Source: Oceanobacillus arenosus
GTDB lineage: Bacteria > Bacillota > Bacilli > Bacillales > Amphibacillaceae
Direction of reading: 5' to 3'
Assembly (NCBI RefSeq): GCF_003369575.1
Contig: NZ_PIOC01000010.1
Coordinates: 1-64,000, forward strand
Length of the DNA: 64,000 nucleotides
Shown here piece by piece: positions 9,299 to 18,157 of the stretch (position 1 is the stretch's first letter; every line of letters starts with the position of its first letter). Under the pieces are notes generated by a model. The model was not told the DNA's origin. It made no database searches and saw only the letters and a program-made list of their open reading frames with translations. The position numbers were made by a program, and so were the translations under genes.

Positions 9299-10753
9299 AT
9301 GGTTATAAGATACAAGAATAATTGGATTAATACGAAACCAATTTCTGAAATAGCAAACACAGAATACGATGTGGTCATTGTTGGAAGTGGTCCTGGTGGT
9401 GGTGCTGTATTACAGAGACTTTGTCAGTTGTGGAAAGATCAAGGGGCAAAAAAGATCGCTATTCTTGAAAAGGGAGATAAATTATTTCATTCCCATGCAC
9501 AAAATATACCTACACAAAATGTAAATACCTCACGGGATGTACTTGTTCCTGAAAACTCCACTCCTATCGGTCAGCGCCTTCCTCAATTTTCTGGAGCCAC
9601 GATGGTCTATGCTCTTGGGGGAAGGTCGTTGTTTTGGAATGCAGCAACACCGCGACCGATTGAAGAAGAATTGAGAAAATGGCCGATTAATCGCAGAGAG
9701 CTAGATGTTTACTATCGAATGGCTGAGGACTTATTACATGTCACAACAGATTGGCCAAAAGGTTCTTCATTGAACGAACAGATGTTAATGAGGCTCCATG
9801 GTGCGGGGATTTTGGAAGCTCAAAATATGCCACTTGCCCTTGATTTGTCCCCTTCCAGACAAGGTGAAGTCCATTCAAATGCGTGGTATAGTTCAGTTAA
9901 TTCACTGGCAAGGGGCCAGTTAGACCGTCCATATGATCTTGCTGTAAATGCTTTTGTTCATAAGGTGGATACTACTCCGAATGGAAAAAGAGCAGCTGGT
10001 GTCCAGGTAATCGATACAGAGACGAAATCAAATTATACGATTCGTGCAAAAAATGTTGTAGTATCAGCGAGTACTTTAGAAACTCCACGTATCTTATTGA
10101 ATTCAGGGATTCAGGAACCAGCAATTGGACGTTATTTAACGGGGCATGTATCTATGATTGCAGTTGGAACAATCAGCCGGGAGCAGTTTTCTGACCGACT
10201 AGGAAATTTATCAATTTTAAAATTCGAAACAGAAGACGATCCTTATCAAATTCAGATTCTTGGTCCGGACCAATATTGGTCTTACTCGCAATTCGAAGAT
10301 AAAGTGTTAGGAGATCAGTTGATGATTGCCTTCGCAGCCTTTGGAAGAGTGGAATCCAGACCAGAAAATCGTGTATACCTTGAATCAAGGCAAGATGAGT
10401 ACGGAGTCCCATTGCAACAGGTTCAATACTCTTTAAGTGAAAAGGACCGTCAAACAGCCCAAAAAGTTGAACAAGGGATAAGAGAATCTGCAAGAGCGAT
10501 GGGCGTCACTCTAGATGAATCTGGTTTAGTTCTGCGTCCACCAGGAGCAGATATGCATGAGGCGTGCACATGTAGAATGGGTAATAATCCTAATACTTCA
10601 GCGACAAATCGTAATGGCCAAATACATGGAGTTCAAGGTCTTTATGTTGCAGATAATAGCGCACTTCCAAGCTTAACCTCAGCAGGACCAGTACTTTCTA
10701 ACACTGCTTTAGCAATTCGGGTAGCGGATCATATTGTTCGTCATTCAAGATAG
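9299..10753 (+). CDS. GMC-family FAD oxidoreductase
   Basis: This is a glucose-methanol-choline family flavoprotein of 484 residues. The N-terminal dinucleotide fold YDVVIVGSGPGGGAV starts at residue 23. The C-terminal FAD-binding block contains HEACTCRMG, then VQGLYVADNSALPSLTSAGPV with the conserved NTALA helix. The ATG at 9299 is chosen because GGAAGGGGG sits 8 bases before it; a GTG at 9281 is in frame but would place that site inside the gene. The substrate, probably an alcohol, sugar or polyol, cannot be told. A terminator-like hairpin follows. Confidence 0.85.
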   Translation: MVIRYKNNWINTKPISEIANTEYDVVIVGSGPGGGAVLQRLCQLWKDQGAKKIAILEKGDKLFHSHAQNIPTQNVNTSRDVLVPENSTPIGQRLPQFSGATMVYALGGRSLFWNAATPRPIEEELRKWPINRRELDVYYRMAEDLLHVTTDWPKGSSLNEQMLMRLHGAGILEAQNMPLALDLSPSRQGEVHSNAWYSSVNSLARGQLDRPYDLAVNAFVHKVDTTPNGKRAAGVQVIDTETKSNYTIRAKNVVVSASTLETPRILLNSGIQEPAIGRYLTGHVSMIAVGTISREQFSDRLGNLSILKFETEDDPYQIQILGPDQYWSYSQFEDKVLGDQLMIAFAAFGRVESRPENRVYLESRQDEYGVPLQQVQYSLSEKDRQTAQKVEQGIRESARAMGVTLDESGLVLRPPGADMHEACTCRMGNNPNTSATNRNGQIHGVQGLYVADNSALPSLTSAGPVLSNTALAIRVADHIVRHSR

Positions 10754-10850
10754 TAATAGGAAGATAAATATTCATAGAATGATAATTAGTTGAAATCAAG
10801 GGATAACTCAAAATAATAGTCGGAAATCTAAAAATTTAATGAACGGAAAA

Positions 10851-10892
10851 AAGCCTAATTTCTCTGCATTATTAATGAGAAATTAGGCTTTG
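10851..10892 (+). terminator. terminator after the GMC oxidoreductase
   Basis: AAGCCTAATTTCTC and GAGAAATTAGGCTT form a perfect 14-bp stem. It is followed by TTTG on the plus strand and preceded by an A-run, so it may work in both directions. Confidence 0.75.
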
Positions 10893-10969
10893 ATATGCGA
10901 CAAACTCGTCCTTTAATGGAGTAAACTATTTATTTCCTACAATCAAATTTTGAAACGAGAATATAAAAA

Positions 10970-11173
10970 TTATTTTAATTCTCTATAAATGTTGATTTCT
11001 GTACTTTCTCGAAGTTTTCTAAGCTCTGGAACGATTTTTATAACATGTTCACTTTTATTATGTTGATTTAAAGCCTCTTCGTCCACCCACTCTTCGAGCA
11101 TAGTAAGGATGGTCGGATCATTGATATCTTCATGAAGTGTATACGTTATACATCCAGCTTCTTTACCTGGGCA
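10970..11173 (-). pseudogene. antibiotic-biosynthesis-monooxygenase-like (ABM) fragment
   Basis: The minus strand has an open frame of about 67 codons reading GCITYTLHEDINDPT, MLEEWVDEEALNQH and ELRKLRESTEINIY. This is the second half of a small ABM/quinol-monooxygenase-type dimeric alpha-beta-barrel protein. No start codon or N-terminal strand is present, because the frame runs into the IclR-like remnant at 11173. I infer a truncated gene, fitting the quinone/catechol theme of the cluster downstream. Confidence 0.6.
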
Positions 11174-11378
11174 TCATCCTCCCAAGAGGATGGTGCCTAA
11201 TTTCTTCTCTTAATTCACGGTGGATAGGGGATGCAACTTGCAATTTAAGGGGGAGTCGAAAACCCCTGTTAGCAGAATCTACTACAACGAATCTATCTTG
11301 TTCCAAATTAGTAACAATTCTTTGAACCGTTGAACAGGCCAGGCTCACTTCTTTGGCAATTTGCGACGACTTATTCCT
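11163..11378 (-). pseudogene. IclR-family regulator fragment (HTH only)
   Basis: The frame reads SSQIAKEVSLACSTVQRIV followed by NRGFRLPLKL, the winged helix-turn-helix and first wing of IclR-type regulators. The upstream part is frameshifted, and the effector-binding domain is absent because the frame ends after 61-70 residues against an 11-bp hairpin (11171-11196). IclR proteins often control aromatic-ring degradation, which fits the neighbouring ring-cleaving dioxygenases, but this copy is dead. Confidence 0.55.
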
Positions 11379-11704
11379 TTTCGATGATCTCTAAGGGTCC
11401 TCAGCTTATTAGCTGCACGGAGATCACTTGAACACTAGATCAATTAGTTTGATCGTGTTTATTATTGTTCAAAAGTATGAACTCCTCTCACATATATATC
11501 CATTTTATTATAGCGGAAAAATTGAATAGATTTTGTGTAATGCTGTATAACTGAGATTTACAAGTAGGACTACCTACTGTAATGTTTCGAACATCCAATC
11601 GTTAGTCATATTTATTTGTTTTCTATTCAGGCAGAAATGAGGTTCTAATGAATCTTTGTAAAAGATTGAATTGAATAGTTGACATCGAATAAATTACATG
11701 CAAT

Positions 11705-11741
11705 AATATACTTAATTAAAGATAATTTAATTAAGTATATT
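11705..11741. promoter_or_regulatory. palindromic operator upstream of the nitroreductase operon
   Basis: Perfect 15-base inverted arms (11705-11719, 11727-11741) have the same inner TTAATTAA half-sites and the same 7-base centre as the site at 5772-5816. It lies about 100 bp before the nitroreductase start. The rest of the gap 11460-11840 holds no gene. Confidence 0.65.
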
Positions 11742-11842
11742 TTAATTAATACTAAAATCCGTTATTAATGAGTTCTTAAAATAAAAGACAGAATAACCCA
11801 CTAATTTATGTATTGCATCTTCAAATCAAGGAGGAGAGCGAA

Positions 11843-12463
11843 TTGTCTGAATTTGAAAGGGTTGTTAAAGAAAGACGATCAGCAAGTAATTTTTTGCCGA
11901 ATAACATGATTAGCCGAAAAGAGCTAAATGAAATCTTTGAAATGGTAAAACTAGGACCAACTGCTTTTAATCTGCAGCATGCAAATTATTTTGTAGTGAC
12001 GAATCCAGAAGTAAAAGAAAAATTAAGACAGGCTGCAAATGGCCAATACAAAGTACATTCATCTTCAGCTGTCATTATCGTTACAGGTGATAAGCATGCC
12101 TATAAAGACGCAGCAAAAATTTATGAGGGACTATTGATGTTAGGGATTATAAATAAACAGGAATATGATTATCAGGTGGAAGATGTCACATCATTATATC
12201 TCAATCGAGGCGAAAGCTTTCAGCATGATGAGGCAATTCGAAATGGTTCTCTTTCGGCAATGATGTTTATGCTGGCAGCAAAGAACAAAGGCTGGGATAC
12301 TTGTCCGATGATAGGGTATGATTCGGATGAAGTTAAAAGGATATTAGGAATAACTGAACAATATGAGCCAGTAATGATGATAACTATCGGCAAGGAAAAA
12401 GTAGAGAGCAGAAGGCCAAGAGGATATCGTAAACCGGTTGAGGAGTTTATAACGTTTATCTAA
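11843..12463 (+). CDS. NAD(P)H nitroreductase, MhqN-like
   Basis: An FMN-dependent nitroreductase-family protein of 206 residues. RRSASNF near residue 11 is the FMN-phosphate motif, and GPTAFNLQH plus CPMIGYDSDEVKRILGI are typical of the family. The TTG at 11843 follows AAGGAGGAG at 8-base spacing, so it is preferred over a TTG 30 bases upstream. It is first in a run that resembles mhqNO of B. subtilis, where the products reduce quinones and nitroaromatics under MhqR control. The next gene starts 33 bases later. Confidence 0.85.
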   Translation: MSEFERVVKERRSASNFLPNNMISRKELNEIFEMVKLGPTAFNLQHANYFVVTNPEVKEKLRQAANGQYKVHSSSAVIIVTGDKHAYKDAAKIYEGLLMLGIINKQEYDYQVEDVTSLYLNRGESFQHDEAIRNGSLSAMMFMLAAKNKGWDTCPMIGYDSDEVKRILGITEQYEPVMMITIGKEKVESRRPRGYRKPVEEFITFI

Positions 12464-12496
12464 AACTAAAAAGATGATATAAAGGAGAGAATTTAA

Positions 12497-13435
12497 ATGA
12501 AGAAAACAGCAGGTATTCACCATATTACAGCAATTGTTGGTCACCCACAGGAAAATGTAGACTTTTATGCAGGGGTCTTAGGGTTACGCTTAGTTAAAAA
12601 AACAATTAATTTCGACGATCCAGGTACGTATCATCTATACTTCGGTAATGACGGGGGAAAACCAGGTACCATTATTACCTTCTTCCCATGGGCTGGGGCA
12701 TACCAAGGGAAAATGGGCGGTGGTCAAGTAGGAGTCACCACCTATATTATTCCGGTTGGTTCTATGGACTTCTGGGAAAAGAGATTAGAAGGATTTAACA
12801 TTCAGTTTAATAAATCAGAACGATTTGGTGAATCCTATTTAGAATTTGCAGATGTTCACGGCTTACAACTAGAGCTTGTGGAAAGAGAAGAAGGCGAACA
12901 AAACAATTGGACAAATGGTGATGTTACACCAGAAGTTGCGATTAAAGGCTTTGGTGGGGCAATACTATTATCCACTAACCCAGAGAAGACACAGGAAACA
13001 CTTGAAACAGTAATGGGTCTAGAGAAATTAGCAGAAGAAAAGGATTTAATCCGCTTCAAATCCTATGGTGATATTGGAAATGTTATCGATGTAAAACGAG
13101 CTCCAATTGGACGTGGAGAAATGGGAGTAGGAACAGTTCATCATATTGCATGGCGTGCAGAAGACGACGAAGATCAATTAGATTGGCAAAACTATGTAAG
13201 TGAAAATGGCTATGGAGTCACAGCAGTTCAAGATAGAAACTATTTCAATGCTATTTATTTCAGAGAGCATGGCGAAATATTATTTGAAATCGCAACTGAT
13301 CCACCAGGGTTTGCTCATGATGAATCCTATGAAACAATGGGTCAAGCATTAAAACTGCCATTACAATATGAACAATATCGGGAGCAATTGAATAAAACAT
13401 TGATTCCAATAGAAGTAAGAAATTTGGATAAATAA
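12497..13435 (+). CDS. ring-cleaving (extradiol-type) dioxygenase, MhqO-like
   Basis: A two-module vicinal-oxygen-chelate (glyoxalase fold) protein of 312 residues, the length of B. subtilis MhqO. Candidate metal ligands are His in GIHHITAI (residues 8-9), His in GTVHHIAWRA (second module) and Glu in ILFEIATDPPGF. Such enzymes are thought to open hydroquinone or catechol rings. The ribosome site is AAGGAGAG. It is one of three homologues in 3.7 kb, with 14067 its closest sister (shared LRLVKKT and YHLYFGN). The true substrate is not known. Confidence 0.87.
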   Translation: MKKTAGIHHITAIVGHPQENVDFYAGVLGLRLVKKTINFDDPGTYHLYFGNDGGKPGTIITFFPWAGAYQGKMGGGQVGVTTYIIPVGSMDFWEKRLEGFNIQFNKSERFGESYLEFADVHGLQLELVEREEGEQNNWTNGDVTPEVAIKGFGGAILLSTNPEKTQETLETVMGLEKLAEEKDLIRFKSYGDIGNVIDVKRAPIGRGEMGVGTVHHIAWRAEDDEDQLDWQNYVSENGYGVTAVQDRNYFNAIYFREHGEILFEIATDPPGFAHDESYETMGQALKLPLQYEQYREQLNKTLIPIEVRNLDK

Positions 13436-13446
13436 GGAGGGGGTTC

Positions 13447-14054
13447 ATGCTTTCTTCTGACCCAACAAACAATACAGAACGTGAAAATTATAAATTGCTT
13501 ATCGGGAGTATTGTTCCTAGAACAATTGCATTTGTAACAAGTGTTGCTGAAGATGGAACGATAAATGGTGCACCATTTAGTTATTTCAATATAGTTACAT
13601 CAAATCCACCGATGGTTTCCGTTTCTGTCCAGCGTAAAAATGGAGAATTAAAAGATACAGCACGAAACATTATGAGAAAAAAAGAATTTGTTGTTCACAT
13701 CGTGGATGAACAAAATGTTGAAAAAATAAATATTACAGCGGCTTCCTTACCACCACACATAAGTGAAATTCAAAAGCCAACTTAACACTTGTTGAAAGTG
13801 AAAAAGTTTCGGTTCCAGGTATAAAAGAAGCGAAAGTTCGATTCGAATGCACATTGGAACATTCCATCCAATTAGGTCAAGATAATTCCGTTGGAGCGGA
13901 CCTCCTAATTGGAAAGGTTATTCGACTCCACATAGATGAAGAGGTATATGATAGTGGAAGAATAAATCACGACACTCTTGGCGCAGTGAGTCGATTAGCT
14001 GGCTCTAATTATGCGGAAATTGGTGACGTATTTTCCATTGAGAGACCAAAATAG
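13447..14054 (+). pseudogene. flavin-reductase-like split-barrel protein, frameshifted
   Basis: The first frame reads LLIGSIVPRTIAFVTS and NGAPFSYFNIVTSNPPMV, the FMN-binding split barrel of flavin-reductase-like proteins. It stops after 112 residues at 13785. The downstream part (LTLVESEKVSVPGIKEAKV, then FECTLEHSIQLG to the stop at 14054) is in another frame. Restoring one A in the run at 13772-13775 rejoins them into a normal ~200-residue protein. It is either a real inactivation or a base missed in a homopolymer. GGAGG precedes the ATG. Confidence 0.8.
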
Positions 14055-14066
14055 ATTGGAGGCTTA

Positions 14067-14996
14067 ATGATGCCAAAAACATCAGGAATTCATCATATAA
14101 CAGCGATTGTGAATGATCCACAGGTAAATTTCGATTTCTATGCAAAGCTGATGGGCTTACGACTTGTGAAAAAAACAGTTAATTTTGACCGACCTGAAGT
14201 GTATCACTTATATTTTGGAAATGAAGCAGGGAATCCAGGTACCGTCATTACCTTTTTTCCATGGCAAAAACTACCTAAAGGGCGTATAGGAACTGGTCAA
14301 GTCGGGACGACCAGTTATGTGATACCAAAAGGGGCAAGCAGTTTTTGGATTGATCGATTAAATCAATATTCGATTCCTTATACGATTGCTACTCGTTTTG
14401 AAGAAGAGTATGTTCAGTTTCAAGATCCAGATGGATTGCAAATTGAGTTAGTAGAAAGAGAAGAAGAACAAAACAGTAAATGGGAAACAGATGAAATCAA
14501 AGCAGAGCATGCAATTACAGGATTTGCTGGAGCTATTTTGTATTCTGCACAGCCAAATCTTACGGTAGAAGTATTGGAAAGTATCTTTGGCATGGAATTC
14601 ATTCGAGAAGAAAGTGGTTACTTACGCTACAAAACCAGTGGTTCTCTTGGAAATATGATTGATATAAAAATCACTCCTTCTGCTCGCGGTCTTGCTGGTG
14701 CAGGAACAATTCATCATATCGCATGGAGAGCGAAGGATGATGAAGAACATGAAAAGTGGAGAAAGTTATTGGAAGAAAAGGGCTATAAACCTACTGAAAT
14801 AAAAGAACGAAATTATTTTAAAGCTATTTATTTTTATGAACCAGGAGGAATTCTTTTTGAAATAGCAACAGACTTACCAGGATTTGCAGTAGATGAAAAA
14901 CCTGAAGAACTGGGAGAAAAGCTAATGCTCCCACCTTGGCTGGAATCAAAAAGGAAAGAGTTTGAAGAGACTTTGCCTCAAATTAAAGTTCATTAG
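14067..14996 (+). CDS. ring-cleaving dioxygenase, second MhqO-like copy
   Basis: A vicinal-oxygen-chelate protein of 309 residues in two glyoxalase-like halves. Metal-ligand motifs are GIHHITAI near residue 8, GTIHHIAWRA in the second half and ILFEIATDLPGF near the end. It is closely related to the copy at 12497 and more distantly to 15202, so a tandem duplication is likely. It follows the frameshifted flavin reductase by 12 bases with GGAGG before the ATG; a second ATG one codon later is equally possible. Confidence 0.86.
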   Translation: MMPKTSGIHHITAIVNDPQVNFDFYAKLMGLRLVKKTVNFDRPEVYHLYFGNEAGNPGTVITFFPWQKLPKGRIGTGQVGTTSYVIPKGASSFWIDRLNQYSIPYTIATRFEEEYVQFQDPDGLQIELVEREEEQNSKWETDEIKAEHAITGFAGAILYSAQPNLTVEVLESIFGMEFIREESGYLRYKTSGSLGNMIDIKITPSARGLAGAGTIHHIAWRAKDDEEHEKWRKLLEEKGYKPTEIKERNYFKAIYFYEPGGILFEIATDLPGFAVDEKPEELGEKLMLPPWLESKRKEFEETLPQIKVH

Positions 14997-15016
14997 GGGG
15001 AAAGAGGGGAGATATC

Positions 15017-15184
15017 ATGAGTAACACGAATCAAATGGTAGAGGTAACCGTTAAAATACCTTATAACGGAAATATCTATCAAACAAATGTTTTAGTAGAC
15101 AAAGGGGAAACGAAGAAAAGAATAATCTATTTAGCCAAAAGTCAAGTCAGACAACAATGGTTAAAAAAAGAAAGTTTAAATTAA
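15017..15184 (+). CDS. small uncharacterised protein of the dioxygenase operon
   Basis: A 55-residue basic, soluble protein beginning MSNTNQMVEVTVKIPYNG, with the centre VLVDKGETKKRIIYLAKSQV. It has a good AGAGGGGAG site 7 bases before its ATG and fits tightly between two dioxygenase genes (20 bases after one, 17 before the next). I do not recognise the family. The tight packing and ribosome site argue it is real and cotranscribed. Confidence 0.6.
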   Translation: MSNTNQMVEVTVKIPYNGNIYQTNVLVDKGETKKRIIYLAKSQVRQQWLKKESLN

Positions 15185-15201
15185 CATTGGAGGAATAAAA
15201 A

Positions 15202-16188
15202 ATGGATCAATTAAAAGGAGTACACCACGTTACCGCAATAACAAGCAGTGCAGAAAAGATTTATGAATTTTATACGTATACATTAGGCTTACGCTTAGCA
15301 AAGAAAACCGTTAACCAGGATGACATTCAAACCTACCACTTATATTTTACAGATGATGTAGGTAGCCCAGGCACAGATATGACATTCTTTGATTTTCCTG
15401 GAATTCCAAAAGGGGTACATGGAACAGATGAAATCTCAAAAACCTCTTTCCGTGTTCCTGATGATGCTGCGTTAGACTACTGGGTAAAACGGTTTAATCG
15501 TTTAAACGTAAAACATACAGGAATCAAAGCGCGATTTGGGAAGAGGGTACTTAACTTTGTCGACTTTGATGATCAACAATACCAATTAATTTCTGATGAG
15601 AATAATAAAGGTGTTGCTGCTGGTACTCCATGGCAAAAGGGACCAATTCCTTTAGAGTATGCTATCACAGGATTAGGACCAGTCTTCGTGCGTGTTTCGA
15701 ACTTTGATTATTTTAAAGCTGTATTGGAAGAGGTTTTCTTATTTAAAGAAGTAGATAAAGAGGATTCTTATCATTTGTTTCAAATGGGCGAAGGAGGAAA
15801 TGGAGCTCAAGTTATTGTTGAATATAATTCCGTACTTCCTCGTGCTCGCCAAGGATATGGAACGGTGCACCATGCAGCATTCCGTGTGGAAAATCGCGCA
15901 GTTCTAGATGAGTGGATGGAGAGATATCAATCATTCCGTGTACCAAATTCGGGTTATGTTGAGCGTTATTACTTCGGTTCATTATACGCAAATATTGCTC
16001 CAGGAGTTTTATTTGAATTGGCAACGGACGGTCCTGGATTTATGGGCGATGAGCCATATGAAACACTAGGCGAAAAATTATCATTACCGCCATTCTTTGA
16101 GGAAAAAAGAGAAGAAATTGAAAAATTGGTAAGACCTATAGATACAGTCAGAAGTATGAAGGAATTTAAAAAAGAGTACGAAGACTAA
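15202..16188 (+). CDS. ring-cleaving dioxygenase, MhqA/MhqE-like
   Basis: The third two-module vicinal-oxygen-chelate protein of the cluster, at 328 residues. Ligand motifs are GVHHVTAITS near the N-terminus, GTVHHAAFRV in the second half and VLFELATDGPGF near the end. It differs clearly from the two MhqO-like copies, so it is an older paralogue. TTGGAGG precedes the ATG. In B. subtilis mhqE is followed by the hydrolase gene mhqD, and here too mhqD follows, but only as a remnant. Confidence 0.86.
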   Translation: MDQLKGVHHVTAITSSAEKIYEFYTYTLGLRLAKKTVNQDDIQTYHLYFTDDVGSPGTDMTFFDFPGIPKGVHGTDEISKTSFRVPDDAALDYWVKRFNRLNVKHTGIKARFGKRVLNFVDFDDQQYQLISDENNKGVAAGTPWQKGPIPLEYAITGLGPVFVRVSNFDYFKAVLEEVFLFKEVDKEDSYHLFQMGEGGNGAQVIVEYNSVLPRARQGYGTVHHAAFRVENRAVLDEWMERYQSFRVPNSGYVERYYFGSLYANIAPGVLFELATDGPGFMGDEPYETLGEKLSLPPFFEEKREEIEKLVRPIDTVRSMKEFKKEYED

Positions 16189-16218
16189 TCACTTTATATT
16201 TTATTAGGAGGGATGACG

Positions 16219-16308
16219 TTGAAACATATTTTTCAAAAAGGAAATGATTCAGCAAAATCGACGTTATTATTACATGGAACTGGGGGAACAGAACAGGATC
16301 TCCTATGA
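16219..16308 (+). pseudogene. MhqD-like carboxylesterase, truncated after 29 codons
   Basis: From a TTG with a good AGGAGGG site the frame reads MKHIFQKGN then LLLHGTGGTEQDLL and stops. This is the N-terminus of MhqD-type phospholipase/carboxylesterases, where HGTGG forms the oxyanion loop. The Ser/Asp/His-bearing remainder (about 170 residues) is missing and the following sequence is unrelated, so a deletion removed it. Confidence 0.75.
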
Positions 16309-16420
16309 GTGCCATGTAGATGGAGAAACAAGACAAAAGCAAATACAAAGATATGATTTGTTATTATTAGTAGTATTAGTATTTTTCAAAATATATAAGT
16401 CTTAAACTTGAAAATATAAT

Positions 16421-16544
16421 TTTTTCAGGGATTCCTGAAGACGAAGTTACGGTTACTATTGAAAGTATTGGGAAGTTGTCTAATGAACTAGTTAAAACAA
16501 CTAATTGGTTGCTTTGGGAAAATAACAAACCGTATTTAAATTAG
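16421..16544 (+). other. short open fragment of unknown origin
   Basis: An open stretch without a start codon reads GIPEDEVTVTIES then LSNELVKTTNWLLW and ends at a TAG at 16544. It looks like the end of some gene left by the mhqD deletion, but I cannot name it. The rest of 16309-16570 shows nothing. Confidence 0.25.
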
Positions 16545-16570
16545 AATTTATCAATGTCCTAAATGAAGAA

Positions 16571-16605
16571 AGCCTAGGGAACGGCACCGTTCCCTAGGCT
16601 TTTAA
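16571..16605. terminator. strong bidirectional terminator
   Basis: AGCCTAGGGAACGG and CCGTTCCCTAGGCT form a perfect 14-bp stem followed by TTTTAAT, with an A-rich stretch on the other side. It lies between the plus-strand dioxygenase run and the convergent CNNM-type gene. Confidence 0.85.
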
Positions 16606-16621
16606 TATTATTTTAAATACC

Positions 16622-17968
16622 TTACTGCTTTTCCTCTGTTTCTTCGTTCAAATGATTCTCTTCTATATTACCATCGATTGTTAGGATTACTTTCTCGATT
16701 CGGTTCTCTGCGACTTCGGTTACTTCGAAGACGAGATTTTTATACGTGATTACTGGGCGTTCTTCTTTTGTTGGAATATAGCCGATCTCGCCGATTAGGA
16801 AACCACTTACCGTATCGAAGTCCTCCGTAGGAAAATCCATGTTGATCATGTCCTGAAGTTCAAAGAGATGGGCAATACCTTCAACAGAGTATTGGTTCGG
16901 AGCAATCTGAATGATTTCCTTTTCTTCGGGACCATCGCTTTCACTGAAGATCTCGCCAACAATTTCCTCGATGACATCCTCTATCGTAACTAATCCTTCT
17001 GTACCACCATATTCATCGAGTACAATTGCGATATGTGCGTTATTCTTTTGCATATCGGCGAACAGCACATCAATCGTTTGTGATTCAAGAACAAAATATG
17101 GTTTGCGGATTAAGTTTTTCAAGCTGAAGTTTCCTTCTTGTTTACTATTGATAAACGGAAGTAAGTCTTTGACATGAAGAACACCAATAATATTATCGAT
17201 ATCCCCTTCATAAATCGGGAATCTTGTATATTTAAATTCGTTTACCATCTCAACGGTTTCTTTTAATGACGCATCAATCGATAAAACAGACATATCGGTT
17301 CGATGTGTGATAATATCGGAAACATCTTTATCATTGAATTCAAAGATATTATTGATCATTAGCTTCTCTGCAATGTTAATGGTACCTCTTTCACCACCAA
17401 CATCAACAAGCATTCTGATTTCTTCTTCCGTTGCTTCCTCACTATGTGCGTTCGGATCAATTCCGAACATACGAACAACCGTATTCGTTGAAAAGGTTAG
17501 AAGCTTAACTAAAGGTAAGAAGAGCTTGAACAGAAATGTCAGCGGTTTTGCGACAAAGTTTGCTATTTTCTCTGTTTTTTGGATCGCAATTTGTTTCGGA
17601 ATAAGCTCCCCGAAAACGAGTGTGAAGTAAGATAGAACTAACGTAATCACAACTACGGAAATCGTATTGAGTACGTTGACTTCTAATGGAACACCAATAT
17701 TCGCTAAACCTGTTGCTAGTGGTCCAGCAAAGAAATCTGCTGCGAACGCACTTGATAAAAATCCTGCCAATGTAATCCCTATTTGAATTGTGCTAAGGAA
17801 GCGGCTTGGTTCGGAAATAAGATTGTAAATCATGATTGCCTTCTTATCGCCATCTTCCGCCATTTTTTGCACTTTTGTATCATTCATTCCAACTAATGCC
17901 ATTTCTGATGCTGCAAAGAAAGCATTAATTAGAATAAGCACAATAAGTGTTATGATTGCTATCGCCAA
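16622..17968 (-). CDS. CNNM/CorC-type hemolysin-family membrane protein
   Basis: A 448-residue membrane protein of the UPF0053/HlyC-CorC group. It has an N-terminal DUF21 (CNNM) region with about four membrane helices (residues 1-150), a CBS pair (about 205-330, including VLHVKDLLPFI and VLDEYGGTEGLVTIEDVIEEIVGEI) and a C-terminal CorC_HlyC domain. Such proteins are linked to Mg2+ or other ion efflux; older hemolysin names are not functional evidence. It stands alone between two terminators or gaps, convergent with the mhq-like cluster. Confidence 0.88.
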   Translation of the reverse strand: MAIAIITLIVLILINAFFAASEMALVGMNDTKVQKMAEDGDKKAIMIYNLISEPSRFLSTIQIGITLAGFLSSAFAADFFAGPLATGLANIGVPLEVNVLNTISVVVITLVLSYFTLVFGELIPKQIAIQKTEKIANFVAKPLTFLFKLFLPLVKLLTFSTNTVVRMFGIDPNAHSEEATEEEIRMLVDVGGERGTINIAEKLMINNIFEFNDKDVSDIITHRTDMSVLSIDASLKETVEMVNEFKYTRFPIYEGDIDNIIGVLHVKDLLPFINSKQEGNFSLKNLIRKPYFVLESQTIDVLFADMQKNNAHIAIVLDEYGGTEGLVTIEDVIEEIVGEIFSESDGPEEKEIIQIAPNQYSVEGIAHLFELQDMINMDFPTEDFDTVSGFLIGEIGYIPTKEERPVITYKNLVFEVTEVAENRIEKVILTIDGNIEENHLNEETEEKQ

Positions 17969-18157
17969 TTATTATAACCCTCCATAAATTTCCAATCGCC
18001 TTGATTGGAAACGTTATACAATTTAGTACATGTCACTATAGCATACCGATTGTTTTACACTTGCCTAACCTCCAAAAAATAAAAGCCTTACGTTTATTAT
18101 ACGGCAAAATACGTCTCACATCTTAAATTATACGGAATTCCTTCTTACGATACAATT

